A stretch of DNA of 64,000 nucleotides, from assembly GCF_017968845.1 (NCBI RefSeq), contig NZ_CP072877.1, positions 62,001-126,000 on the forward strand. Direction: 5' to 3'. Under the pieces are notes generated by a model. The model did no database searches and was not told where the DNA came from. It saw only the letters and a program-made list of their open reading frames with translations. Shown here in pieces: positions 36,490 through 45,156 of the stretch. This DNA comes from Microbacterium sp. NIBRBAC000506063. GTDB lineage: Bacteria; Actinomycetota; Actinomycetes; Actinomycetales; Microbacteriaceae. The translations under genes and the position numbers were made by a program. Numbering within the stretch: position 1 is the first letter of the stretch; every line of letters starts with the position of its first letter.

Positions 36490-36586
36490 GCCGTCACTCT
36501 ACGCCGGGACGTTCCTGCCCTCAGCGCATTCCTGCGCGGAGCGCAACCCCTTGCGAGGGAGGCCTCGCGGATGGTTCGGTTCGAGT

Positions 36587-37731
36587 ATGGCCGCCTTTCT
36601 CCGCTCGCTGCAGACGCTCGTCCCGCCCACCGTGCTCGTGCAGGACGAGGTCCGCGAGGTCTTCGCCTCGCAGCCCGGCCTGAACCGGCTCGCGCAGCGG
36701 ATCATCGCGACGTCCTTCGGGGTCTCGGGCATCGAGACCCGGCACACGGTCATCGAGGAGCTCACGCGCTCTCGCACGAGCGAGGATCCCGAGTTCTTCG
36801 ATGCCGAGACCGGCGCGCTGCGGATGCCGGGCACCAAGACCCGCAACGACCTGTACACGGAGGCCGCCTCGAACCTGTTCGTGGAGGCTGCCCGCAGGGC
36901 GCTCGCGGGAGCGGCGGGGATCGAGGCGGAGGACGTCACCCATGTCGTGACCGTCTCGTGCACCGGCTTCTACGCGCCCGGCCCCGACTTCGAGATCGCC
37001 CGCGAACTGTCCCTTCCCGCAGGCGTGCAGCGCTATCACCTCGGCTTCATGGGCTGCTACGCTGCCATGCCCGCGCTGCGGGCGGCGGCGCAGTTCTGCG
37101 AGGCGGATCCGGATGCCGTCGTGCTCGTCGTCAGCGCCGAGTTGTGCACCCTGCACCTGCGCTCCTCCAACGACCCCGACACGATCGTGGCCTCCTCGCT
37201 GTTCTCCGACGGCGTCGCCGCCGGTGTGGTCTCCCGCCGCACGCCGCCGGAGGGAGGGGCCGCTCTCCGTCTCGACGCCTTCGAGACCGTCGTCACCCCG
37301 GTCGGCGACGATGCGATGGCCTGGACGATCGGCGACCACGGCTTCGAGATGGTGCTCTCCTCGTATGTGCCGCACATCATCGGCGACCACATCGAGGGGG
37401 CGCTGCGGCCGCTCTTCTCGGGGAGGAGTCACTCGCGGCCGCCCTGGACGACGGCGATGCCTCCGCACGGGTCGCGCACTGGGCCATCCACCCCGGCGGG
37501 CGCGACATCCTCGATCGTGTGCAGGACCGACTGGGGCTCTCCGAGGGCCAGCTCCGGGCCGCCCGCGAGACGCTCCGCGACTACGGCAACATGTCCAGCG
37601 CGACGGTGCTCTTCGTGCTGAAGAACATCCTCGACCACGCATCGGCGCAGGACGGCGATCGGGTCGCGGCGATGGCCTTCGGACCCGGTCTCACCGTCGA
37701 GAGCGGAATGTTCACGGTGGTGCAGGGCTGA
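36587..37731 (+). CDS. Type III polyketide synthase, apparent frameshift
   Basis: Chalcone-synthase-fold iterative enzyme that extends an acyl-CoA with malonyl-CoA and cyclises the chain. The triad is present: Cys in VVTVSCTGFYAPGPD, His in VAHWAIHPGGRDIL and Asn in LRDYGNMSSATVLFVL. One G is missing near 37424 (GGGG for GGGGG); repair gives 381 residues. ATG 36587 starts MAAFLRSLQTLVPPT. It heads a tight operon with a methyltransferase and a flavin monooxygenase, the same order as the srsA-srsB-srsC operon for alkylresorcinol-derived phenolic lipids, so an alkylresorcinol or alkylpyrone product is likely. Confidence 0.9.
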
Positions 37732-37735
37732 GGCG

Positions 37736-38451
37736 ATGTTCCCGGACCTCTCCGTGCGCGACGTCCACGCGACCGAGCTCATGGACGATCCCGAGTGCGA
37801 CCCGGTGCTCCTGGCGCGCACCTACGCTCGCTTCGCGCTCGTGAACGCGGTCGTCGGCGGATGGCGCGGCGTCTACCGCCGAGAGATCCTTCCGCGCGCG
37901 CGGCGCGGACCGCTCCGCGTGCTCGACATCGGCTGCGGCGGGGCCGATGTGTCGCGCGCGATCCTGCGGTGGGCGCGACGCGACCGCGCCCCGTCGAGGT
38001 CTCCGCGATCGATCCCGATCGCCGCGCGATCGCGTGGGCGCGAGAGCACGGGCGGATGCCGGGACTCACCCTGCGCGCCCTGCACAGCGCCGAGCTCGTG
38101 GACGCGGGGGAGCGGTTCGATCTGGTGATCTCCAACCACCTGCTCCATCACCTCCAGCCAGCCGAGCTGCACGGGCTCCTGCGCGACTCGCTGCACCTGC
38201 TCGCTTCCGGCGGTCTCGCCCTGCACCGGGACATCGCCCGCGGGCGCCTCGCCTACGTCGGCTTCGCCCTCGCGACCGCGCCCCTGCCGAGCACGCACCG
38301 GCGCCGCTCCTTCATCCGTGCCGACGGGCTCACCAGCATCCGTCGCTCGTACAGACGAGGCGAACTGACCGAGGTCGTCCCCGCGGGCTGGACGGTGCGA
38401 TCGGCGTTTCCCGCACGCCTCGAGCTGCGCCGGGAGCGCACCGATGACTGA
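37736..38451 (+). CDS. SAM-dependent methyltransferase of the PKS operon, apparent frameshift
   Basis: Class I methyltransferase: SAM-binding LRVLDIGCGGADVSRAIL, acidic AIDPDRRAIAWAREHG, and LVISNHLLHHLQPAEL. One C is missing near 37993 (CCCC); repair gives 238 residues. It begins 4 bases after the PKS stop and overlaps the monooxygenase by 8 bases. By analogy with srsB it would O- or C-methylate a resorcinol or quinol made by the PKS. Confidence 0.87.
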
Positions 38452-39567
38452 TCACGAGGTCGCGATCGTGGGCGCGGGACCGGTCGGTCTCCTGCTGGCC
38501 TGCCTGCTCGCCCAGGAGCGCGTCGCGGTAGTGGTGTACGAGAAGCGCGCCGGTCCGCCCACCGGATCCCGCGCGATCGGGATCCTCCCCCGGGGGTGCG
38601 CGCACTGCGTGCCGCAGGAGTCGAGGATGCCGTTCGCGCCGAAGCGCTGTGCCTCTCCGAAGGCGTCGCCTGGTCTCGCGGCCGGATGCTCGCCTCTCTG
38701 CGACTGGACGATGCCGACGCCCCGGTGCTCACACTGCCGCAATGGCGGATCGAGGAGCTTCTCCGCGCCCGGCTCAGCGCCCTGGACCCTCGGGCCCTGC
38801 GGACCGGGACGGCGATCAGCGGCCTGCGCGAGAGCGACGCCGGAATCGTCATGCGGCGCACGTCGGGGGAGGAGACCGCAGAGTGCGCGGCGCGCATCGT
38901 CGTCGCCGCGGACGGGGTGCGCAGCGGCATCCGTTCCGCGCTCGACCTCGGCTGGCGGCAGTGCCGCGGGACCGCGCACTATGTGATGACCGACGCCGGC
39001 GAGGTCACCGATCTCGGGGCGCGTGCGCACCTCTTCTGCGCCGCGTCCGGGATCGTCGAGTCCTTTCCCCTGCCCGACCATCGCCGGCGGTGGGTGGCAC
39101 GCGTGGGAACCCCGGACACCGCAGATCCCGAGACCCTCGCGGCGATCATCCGCGAACGCACCGGCATCGCCCTCACCGCAGCGCCTCAGGACTCTGCGAG
39201 CGCCTTCACCGCGCGGCAGCACCGGGCGGCGCGGTTCGCGAGGGGCCGTGTCGTGCTGCTCGGCGATGCGGCGCACGAACTCAGCCCCATCGGCGGACAG
39301 GGCATGAATCTCGGGTGGATCGGCGCTCTCCGACTGGCGCCGGAGATCCGCCGCGCGTTGCGCGACGATCGCGCGGACTTCCGTCGCTACGAGCGGAGGC
39401 AGCAGCGCTCCGCCGGCCGGGCGCGGCGACGGGCGCGGTTCAACATGGCGATGGGGCGCCCGGTGCGCGGCCCGGTGCGCGGTCTCCGCGATCTGGCCGC
39501 CAGAGTTCTCGGCACCCGACCGCTTCGCGGCATCGCGCTGCGCGCGTTCACCATGCGAGGACTCTGA
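38444..39567 (+). CDS. FAD-dependent monooxygenase of the PKS operon, apparent frameshift
   Basis: PheA/TfdB/UbiH-type hydroxylase: dinucleotide motif VAIVGAGPVGLLLACLLAQE, VVYEKRAGPPTGSRAIG, IVVAADGVRSGIRSAL and the second FAD motif VVLLGDAAHELSPIGGQGMN. One C is missing near 38589 (CCCCC run); repair gives 374 residues. Coupled to the methyltransferase by an 8-base overlap. Analogous to srsC, which oxidises alkylresorcinol to a hydroquinone. Confidence 0.88.
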
Positions 39568-39658
39568 CGTCACCGAAGTCAACCCCCGTGACAGCGTGTG
39601 ACGCACTCCGTAGAGTCGTCGGCCTGTGAAGACAGCAGAGACAGGACGAGTGATTGCC

Positions 39659-40132
39659 ATGGCCACCGTGACCAGCGACATCGACATCGAGGCGCCCATC
39701 AGCAGCGTCTACAACCAGTGGACCCAGTTCGAGGACTTCCCCGCGTTCATGAATGGCGTCGACCACGTCGACCAGCGCACCGACGGCCTGCTGCACTGGC
39801 AGGTGTCGATCGGTGGCGTCGAGCGCGAGTTCGACGCTCGTATCACCGAGCAGCAGCCGGACGAGCGCATCGCCTGGCAGAGCACGAATGGTCCCGAGCA
39901 GTCCGGTGTCGTCACGTTCCACCGGCTCGACGACGATCGCACCCGTGTGCGTCTGCAGTTGGAGTGGAGCCCGGAGGGCTTCGTCGAGACGATCGGTTCG
40001 GCCCTTCAACTCGACGACGCGCAGATCGCCCGCGATCTGGGCGAGTTCAAGAGGTTGATCGAGTCCAACGAGTTCGAGACGGGTGCGTGGAGAGGCACCA
40101 TAGAGCGCGCACCCGACGCGACAGGGCGCTGA
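39659..40132 (+). CDS. SRPBCC (START-like) family protein
   Basis: 157 residues with the helix-grip fold of the cyclase/dehydrase group: VTSDIDIEAPISSVYNQWTQ, FEDFPAFMNGVDHVDQ, ERIAWQSTNGPEQSGVVTF and ALQLDDAQIARDLGEFKRL. Such proteins bind hydrophobic ligands. It lies 90 bases after the monooxygenase and could belong to the phenolic-lipid pathway, though this family is also found alone next to many genes. Start ATG 39659; a GTG at 39626 is possible. Confidence 0.8.
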   Translation: MATVTSDIDIEAPISSVYNQWTQFEDFPAFMNGVDHVDQRTDGLLHWQVSIGGVEREFDARITEQQPDERIAWQSTNGPEQSGVVTFHRLDDDRTRVRLQLEWSPEGFVETIGSALQLDDAQIARDLGEFKRLIESNEFETGAWRGTIERAPDATGR

Positions 40133-41109
40133 TCACTCCGCGTCGCGCAGCAGGCTGAGCAGCTCGCGCTCCACCGAGCGGCCGGATGAGATGTCGATCA
40201 GCCGTCCCTCCTCATACGCATCCAGAAGGCGCGGGTCGACGTAGCTCGACCGGGCGATCGCAGGAGTGTTGCCCAGGACGGTCGCCGCCTGGCGCATCGC
40301 TTCGGCGACCGCCCGCTGTCGTGCGCGCATCGCGTCCTGCGGCCCCGCGAGAGCGAGGCTCTCGGCCACCGCGGCCGTGCCGTGCAGGGTGCGGAAGTCC
40401 TTCGCCGTGAACTCCTCGCCGGCCCGTTCCCGCACATCGGCATTGATCTCCTCGGCGCGGAGCGGATGCCAGTCGCCCTCGTCATCGCGCCACGCGAGCA
40501 GGCGCGCCCTCCCGCCCCGCCGTTTGAGTCCTTCCACGAGCGCCGCGAGGTCCGGATCCGAGAGGCTCGACTCCCAGGCCTGGCCGCTCTTGCAGGGGAA
40601 GCGCAGCTCGACCTCCTCGTGGTCGTGGACGGTGGCGTGGGCCCGCGCAGCGTCGACAGGCCGGTGCTGCCGCGCTCGCGCGCGTACCGCTCGGAACCGA
40701 CGCGGAGGCTCCCGGTGTCGAGCATCCGGAATGCTCCCGCCAGTACCCGTTCGCGGCCGAACCCGTTGCGACGCAGATCCCGCGTGACACTGCGACGGGC
40801 GGCGGGAAGCACAGCGGCGAGCTCCAGCATCCGGTCGTACTTCTCCCGCGCCATCCGCTCCCGCCAGGCGGGGTGGTAGACGTACTGGCGGCGGCCCGCG
40901 GCATCCGTTCCCACCGCCTGGATGTGCCCGTTCTCGAAGGGGCAGATCCATACGTCGCGCCACGCCGGAGGCAGGGCGAGGGCACGGATGCGTTCGGCGT
41001 CGTCGGCGGCGATCGGGTCGCCGCCGGCATCCGCGTAGGAGAACCCGCGGCCGCGACGGATGCGGCGGATTCCCGGATCCCCGATGCGACTGCGGCGAAG
41101 TCTTGGCAT
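40133..41109 (-). CDS. DNA topoisomerase IB, apparent frameshift
   Basis: Bacterial/poxvirus-type topoisomerase IB that relaxes supercoils through a 3'-phosphotyrosine. N-terminal domain: IRRIRRGRGFSYADAGG, LALPPAWRDVWICPFENGHI; catalytic domain: FRMLDTGSLRVGSERYA, EEVELRFPCKSGQAW, FTAKDFRTLHGTAAVAESL and the tyrosine region ARSSYVDPRLLDAYEEG. One base is missing near 40645 (GGGCCC context); repair gives 325 residues. It converges with the SRPBCC gene (adjacent stops). Confidence 0.9.
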
Positions 41110-41149
41110 GGTGCAGACGGAGCACGTCGGGAGCGCGTCGGACGCCCGC

Positions 41150-41488
41150 TCAGCCGGCCTGACGCACTATCGCGACGCACAGGAGCATTCCCGCCAGCGC
41201 GACGACGGCGATCCCGAGAAGACAGATCGCCATGGTGCGGAGTCTCCGCGTGCCCGCGGGCACAGAGAAGCGCACGACCACGATCGTCGCGTAGAGGATC
41301 AGCACCACGGCGATCGTGATCACCGCCGCCACGACGGCGGGGCCTCCGGTGAGGACGATCAGCGCCAGAGGGATCAGGCACGCGAGCACGAACAGCGCGC
41401 CGATGATCACCCAGACGGTCCCCGACGCGGTACGCAGCGACGGCTGGTTGCGCATCAGCGTGGGATCGAGGTCGCGACGTTCGCTCAT
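41150..41488 (-). CDS. Small membrane protein with three hydrophobic segments
   Basis: 112 residues from ATG 41488 (AGGATGCTG before it). Hydrophobic segments: VWVIIGALFVLACLIPLALI, VAAVITIAVVLILYATIVVV and TMAICLLGIAVVALAGMLLC. I do not recognise a family. It reads in the same direction as topoisomerase IB, 41 bases upstream of its start. Confidence 0.7.
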   Translation of the reverse strand: MSERRDLDPTLMRNQPSLRTASGTVWVIIGALFVLACLIPLALIVLTGGPAVVAAVITIAVVLILYATIVVVRFSVPAGTRRLRTMAICLLGIAVVALAGMLLCVAIVRQAG

Positions 41489-41688
41489 CAGCATCCTCCT
41501 TGGTCTGTGCTCCGAGACTGCTGCTCCGTGCGGCATCCGACCATCCCCTGGCGCGACGATCCGGGCGAGGCTATCCTGTCGCCGCTCACGGACCGGTTAG
41601 CACAGCCGACAGCGATTGGCCAGGCCCTTCCCCCGCTCGTCCTCCTGAGGAATCGTCGCCGTAGACCACCACGACCGAAAGGACGATC

Positions 41689-42240
41689 ATGACGCATCAT
41701 CTGAACGGTAAGCGGGTCGCCTTCCTCGCGACCGACGGCTACGAGGACAGCGAGCTGACCAGTCCCTGGGACGCCGTCACCGGCGCCGGGGCGACGGCGA
41801 CCCTCGTCGCCCCCGAGACCGGCGAGACCACGGGTAAGAACGGCCACACGCAGTCCGTCGACAGGACCTCGAGCGATGTCTCCGCCGACGACTTCGACGC
41901 TCTCGTGCTCCCGGGAGGCGTCGTCAACGCCGACCATCTGCGCATGGACGAGTCCGCCGTCGCCTTCACCCGGGAGTTCTTCGTTCAGCACAAGCCGGTA
42001 TCGGTCATCTGCCACGGCGCCTGGATCCTGATCGAGGCGGACGTCGTGGGCGGGCGCACGCTCACCAGCTATCCGAGCCTGAAGACCGACCTGCGCAATG
42101 CCGGCGCGGTCTGGGTCGACGAGGAGGTCGTCGTCGACCAAGGGCTCGTCTCCAGTCGCACGCCCGAGGACCTTCCCGCCTTCAACGCCAAGACGGTCGA
42201 GGAGATCGCCGAGGGCAGACACAGCGGACAGATCGCGTAG
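41689..42240 (+). CDS. DJ-1/PfpI type 1 glutamine-amidotransferase-like protein
   Basis: 183 residues. The nucleophile cysteine is in PVSVICHGAWILIEADV, the conserved glutamate in FLATDGYEDSELTSPW, and DALVLPGGVVNADHLR and YPSLKTDLRNAGAVWVDEEV match PfpI/YhbO stress proteins. Members act as deglycases/glyoxalases or proteases under oxidative and carbonyl stress. An AGGACG ribosome site lies before ATG 41689. Confidence 0.92.
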   Translation: MTHHLNGKRVAFLATDGYEDSELTSPWDAVTGAGATATLVAPETGETTGKNGHTQSVDRTSSDVSADDFDALVLPGGVVNADHLRMDESAVAFTREFFVQHKPVSVICHGAWILIEADVVGGRTLTSYPSLKTDLRNAGAVWVDEEVVVDQGLVSSRTPEDLPAFNAKTVEEIAEGRHSGQIA

Positions 42241-42337
42241 AGCTGGCCGCGGGCCGCGTGTCGTGACACGCTGACAGCGGGGCCCGCGGGCTTCCGATCG
42301 CCGCGGAACCGCGGCACCAGCATCGGACATAAGGAGC

Positions 42338-42667
42338 ATGATGGGCAAGTTCATCTACGACGGCAGGGTGAAGGTCGACTTCGAGGACCGCCTGCTCGCT
42401 CACCTGCAGCTCGTGATCGGCACCAAACTGCGTCGCGGAGAGACGTTCTTCTTCGCATGGCGGGACGATGCGAGCGTCGGCGACGGTCGCACGAGCGTGT
42501 GGATGACACCGCAGTGCCCACTCGTCTTCAAGTACTACGGGAGCCGGCAGCCGAGTATCAACCTGGCCTGGGTGGACGCGCTCGCACACACAGCCAACTC
42601 ACCGACAGGGCTCTACATCGTCCCCGAGCCGCCGGAGATCACCGATCAGCTGGGAGGAATCGCATGA
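42338..42667 (+). CDS. DUF7882-like protein 1
   Basis: 109 residues: GKFIYDGRVKVDFEDRLLAH, LQLVIGTKLRRGETFFFAW, GRTSVWMTPQCPLVFKYYG and INLAWVDALAHTANSPTGLY. The family is restricted to Microbacteriaceae-like actinobacteria and is often mis-annotated as DNA ligase. A paralogue follows at 42915. ATGA overlap with the next gene. Function unknown. Confidence 0.8.
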   Translation: MMGKFIYDGRVKVDFEDRLLAHLQLVIGTKLRRGETFFFAWRDDASVGDGRTSVWMTPQCPLVFKYYGSRQPSINLAWVDALAHTANSPTGLYIVPEPPEITDQLGGIA

Positions 42668-42882
42668 AGCGCATAGACATCCACTACGGAGGCGACCAGT
42701 ACAGCGTCGGCGGGCGAGATCTCGCCGAGCTGCAGGAGGAGATCACCGGCGGTGACACGCCGCGCTGGCTCAAGGTCAACGATGGCGAAGGTGCTCCCCG
42801 TACGGCCTACCTCCTCCTCGCGCCGGGCATACCGATCGCGGTCGTCCCGATCCCCGACGACCGTATCTCGGACGTGAGATAG
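42664..42882 (+). CDS. Small conserved-looking protein between two DUF7882 paralogues
   Basis: 72 residues: MKRIDIHYGGDQYSVGGRDL, AELQEEITGGDTPRWLKVND, LLLAPGIPIAVVPIPDD. No family recognised. It is translationally coupled (ATGA) to the upstream DUF7882 gene, so the products may act together. Confidence 0.7.
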   Translation: MKRIDIHYGGDQYSVGGRDLAELQEEITGGDTPRWLKVNDGEGAPRTAYLLLAPGIPIAVVPIPDDRISDVR

Positions 42883-42914
42883 GCGGGTGATGCCCGCGGC
42901 GGTATGCTCCGGAG

Positions 42915-43229
42915 GTGGGCATCATGTTCTATGGAAGTCCCGGCACTGCGATCGAGATCGAAGACCGGGCACTGGCGCATCTGAAGATCGTCATCTCCAC
43001 CAAACTGCGGCGGGGTGAGAGCTTCACCGTGTCGTGGGTGCACCCGGACGACCATCCGGGTGGGCGGAGCACGATCTGGCTGCATCCGTCCATCCCGCTG
43101 CGCTTCGTGTTCGACGGGGCGGAGCAACCGGAGCTGTCTCGTCAGTGGATCGAAGAACTCGCCAGCTCCGCGCATTCCTCGGGCGGCATCAAGCTCATCT
43201 CCGAGCATTTCGAGAGCGCCGAGGACTGA
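42915..43229 (+). CDS. DUF7882-like protein 2
   Basis: 104 residues from GTG 42915 (alternative ATG 42924). It keeps the paralogue pattern: IEIEDRALAHLKIVISTKLR, RGESFTVSWVHPDD, STIWLHPSIPLRFVFDG and SRQWIEELASSAHSSGGIKL. Divergence from copy 1 is large enough to suggest an old duplication. Confidence 0.8.
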   Translation: MGIMFYGSPGTAIEIEDRALAHLKIVISTKLRRGESFTVSWVHPDDHPGGRSTIWLHPSIPLRFVFDGAEQPELSRQWIEELASSAHSSGGIKLISEHFESAED

Positions 43230-43259
43230 GCGGGAATCGGATGCCGTGAGGCCGCCGAC

Positions 43260-43747
43260 TCAGCCCTCCTGCTTCACCCAGGGGCGCGACTGGTCGTCGC
43301 CATCCGGGTCGTCGTAGCGGGGCCGGGCCGGCTGAGGAGGCTGGTCCGAGTACTCGCCCCTTGCCGGCCGCCGAAGGGTCGGCCATGGTCGGCGAACTCG
43401 TCCCGGGCGAAGACCAGTGTCCAAGGGCCCGCGGTGAAGTGGGCGCCCGTGCGCAGCGTCTCGGAGCGGTCGTCGGGATAGGTCGCGGCCGAGAGCGGAT
43501 TCGCATTCATCTCGCCGGCGCCGTGCAGCGTCAGCACGTACTCGTCGCGCTCGTCGTGCCGGATCGTCGCGTGCAACGGGTCGCAGTCGCGCAGCGGCAG
43601 CTCGTTGTCGGCGGCCGAGCCCACCCTGACCTCCTCGGTGGTGATCTCATGGATGAAGCGCTCGTCATCGCGGGAGACGAGCAGGCGGGGGTGCCCCGCA
43701 CCCCGTTCGGCATGGGTCGTCGTCGGCTCGGGGGTCTGCTCGGTCAT
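43260..43747 (-). CDS. FHA-like domain protein, apparent frameshift
   Basis: The central part reads as an FHA domain: EEVRVGSAADNELPLRDCDP, LHATIRHDERDEYVLTLHG, then AHFTAGPWTLVFARDEFADH. The usual R-x-x-H of the phosphothreonine site is partly kept (VGS, HATI). One G is missing at about 43365 (GGGG); repair gives 162 residues with a proline-rich tail ending PWVKQEG. It starts 30 bases after the SDR stop, so the two may be co-transcribed. Confidence 0.75.
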
Positions 43748-43776
43748 GGCATGTCCTTTCTCGTGTCGCGGATCGG

Positions 43777-44658
43777 TCACAGGTGCCGGCCGCCGGTCAC
43801 CGGAAGGATCGCGCCGGAGGTGTAGGAGGCGTCCTCCGAGGCCAGGTACACATAGGCGCCGGCGAGCTCCGCGGGCTGCCCGGCACGGCCCAGCGCGGTG
43901 TTCTCGCCGAAGACGGGGAGCTTGTCGGGCCATCCCGTCGCGGGGATCAGCGGCGTCCAGATGGGGCCGGGAGCCACGCCGTTCACACGGATGCCGTTCG
44001 CGCCCTGCTGGTCGGCCAACGCCTCCACGAAGGAGACGAGCGCCGCTTTGGTCATCGCGTAGTCCAGGAGATCCGGCGACGGGTCGAAGCCCTGGATCGA
44101 GGTCGTGACGATGAGGGATGACCCCGGCGGCATGTGGGGGAGCGCCTCGCGGGTGAGCCAGAAGGCCGCGTAGAGGTTGGTCTTCATGACGCGGTCGAAC
44201 TCCTCCGTGGAGAAGCGGGCGTCCTCCGCGCGACTCTTCTGGTACGCGGCGTTGAGGACGAGCAGGTCGAGGCCGCCGAGCTGCTCGACGGTGTCGGCGA
44301 TGATCCGAGCGCAGTGCCCCTCGTCGGTGATGTCGCCCGGGAGCAGCACCGCCGTGCGGTCGGCGCGGCGCACCCACTCGGCGGTGTCCTCCGCATCCGA
44401 CCGCTCCTCGTCGAGGTAGCTGAGTGCGACATCCGCGCCCTCACGGGCATAGGCGATCGCGACGGCCCGCCCGATCCCGGAGTCCCCGCCGGTGATCAGG
44501 GCGCGGCGCCCCTGCAGCCGGCCGGATCCCGCGTAGGTCGACTCGCCATGATCGGGGCGCGGAGTCGTCTCGCTCGTGAGCCCGGGCTGTGTGCCGTCGG
44601 CGGGAGGGAAGCCCTCGCTGCGGTACTTGTCTCGGGGGTCGATCAGCGGTGTGTCCAT
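43777..44658 (-). CDS. Short-chain dehydrogenase/reductase (YhdF/YtxG-like)
   Basis: 293 residues. Rossmann glycine motif RRALITGGDSGIGRAVAIAY, acidic stretch VALSYLDEERSDAEDTAEW, LVLNAAYQKS, and the catalytic SIQGFDPSPDLLDYAMTKAA (Ser, Tyr, Lys). The long N-terminal extension (RDKYRSEGFPPADGTQPG) is typical of a stress-linked SDR group found in Bacillus and actinobacteria. Start MDTPLIDPRDKY at 44658 fits that group better than the longer frame. Confidence 0.9.
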   Translation of the reverse strand: MDTPLIDPRDKYRSEGFPPADGTQPGLTSETTPRPDHGESTYAGSGRLQGRRALITGGDSGIGRAVAIAYAREGADVALSYLDEERSDAEDTAEWVRRADRTAVLLPGDITDEGHCARIIADTVEQLGGLDLLVLNAAYQKSRAEDARFSTEEFDRVMKTNLYAAFWLTREALPHMPPGSSLIVTTSIQGFDPSPDLLDYAMTKAALVSFVEALADQQGANGIRVNGVAPGPIWTPLIPATGWPDKLPVFGENTALGRAGQPAELAGAYVYLASEDASYTSGAILPVTGGRHL

Positions 44659-44758
44659 CTTCGCGAGGCTAGGCCGGGCGCGGCGCGGGGTGGAGGGGGT
44701 TGACATGTCCTTCCGGGAATGCCATTGCCCGCGCCTGCCTCCCGCCTATGCTGGAGGC

Positions 44759-45156
44759 ATGGATCGCACGCTCACGCTCGACTACCTCGCGGCGATCCCG
44801 GTCGGGCACCGGGTCGACGTCACCGAGTTCGCCGAGTCGTTCGCGATCGCCGATCTCGAGACCGGCATCCGCTACCTGCCCTCGGAGGACGTCGGCGCGG
44901 CGACGAGCACGGCCACCTGGCAGGGGAGTGTGCTCGCCTGCACGGTCGCCCCGGCACGGAGCATCCGCATACGACCCTCGTGCTCGGCCCGGTCGAGGGC
45001 GAGTCCGCCGCCGATGCGGCCGCCCGCGAACGCCGACCGGCCGCCGAGGAGGCGGAGGAGGCGCTCGGCGGAGCGGATGCGGCGTTCGCCGCGGCCAAGG
45101 CCGAGGCGATGCGCTGGAGCAGCACGCCCTCGAACCTGCCCCCGCCCAAGCCCTGA
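44759..45156 (+). CDS. Unrecognised small protein, apparent frameshift
   Basis: 132 residues after adding one C at about 44950 (CCCC): MDRTLTLDYLAAIPVGHRVD, VTEFAESFAIADLETGIRYL, ATWQGSVLACTVAPG, then an alanine/glutamate-rich helix (RRPAAEEAEEALGGADAAFA). No family recognised. Codon use is typical of the region. It converges with dnaE2, with the two stops 1 base apart. Confidence 0.6.
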
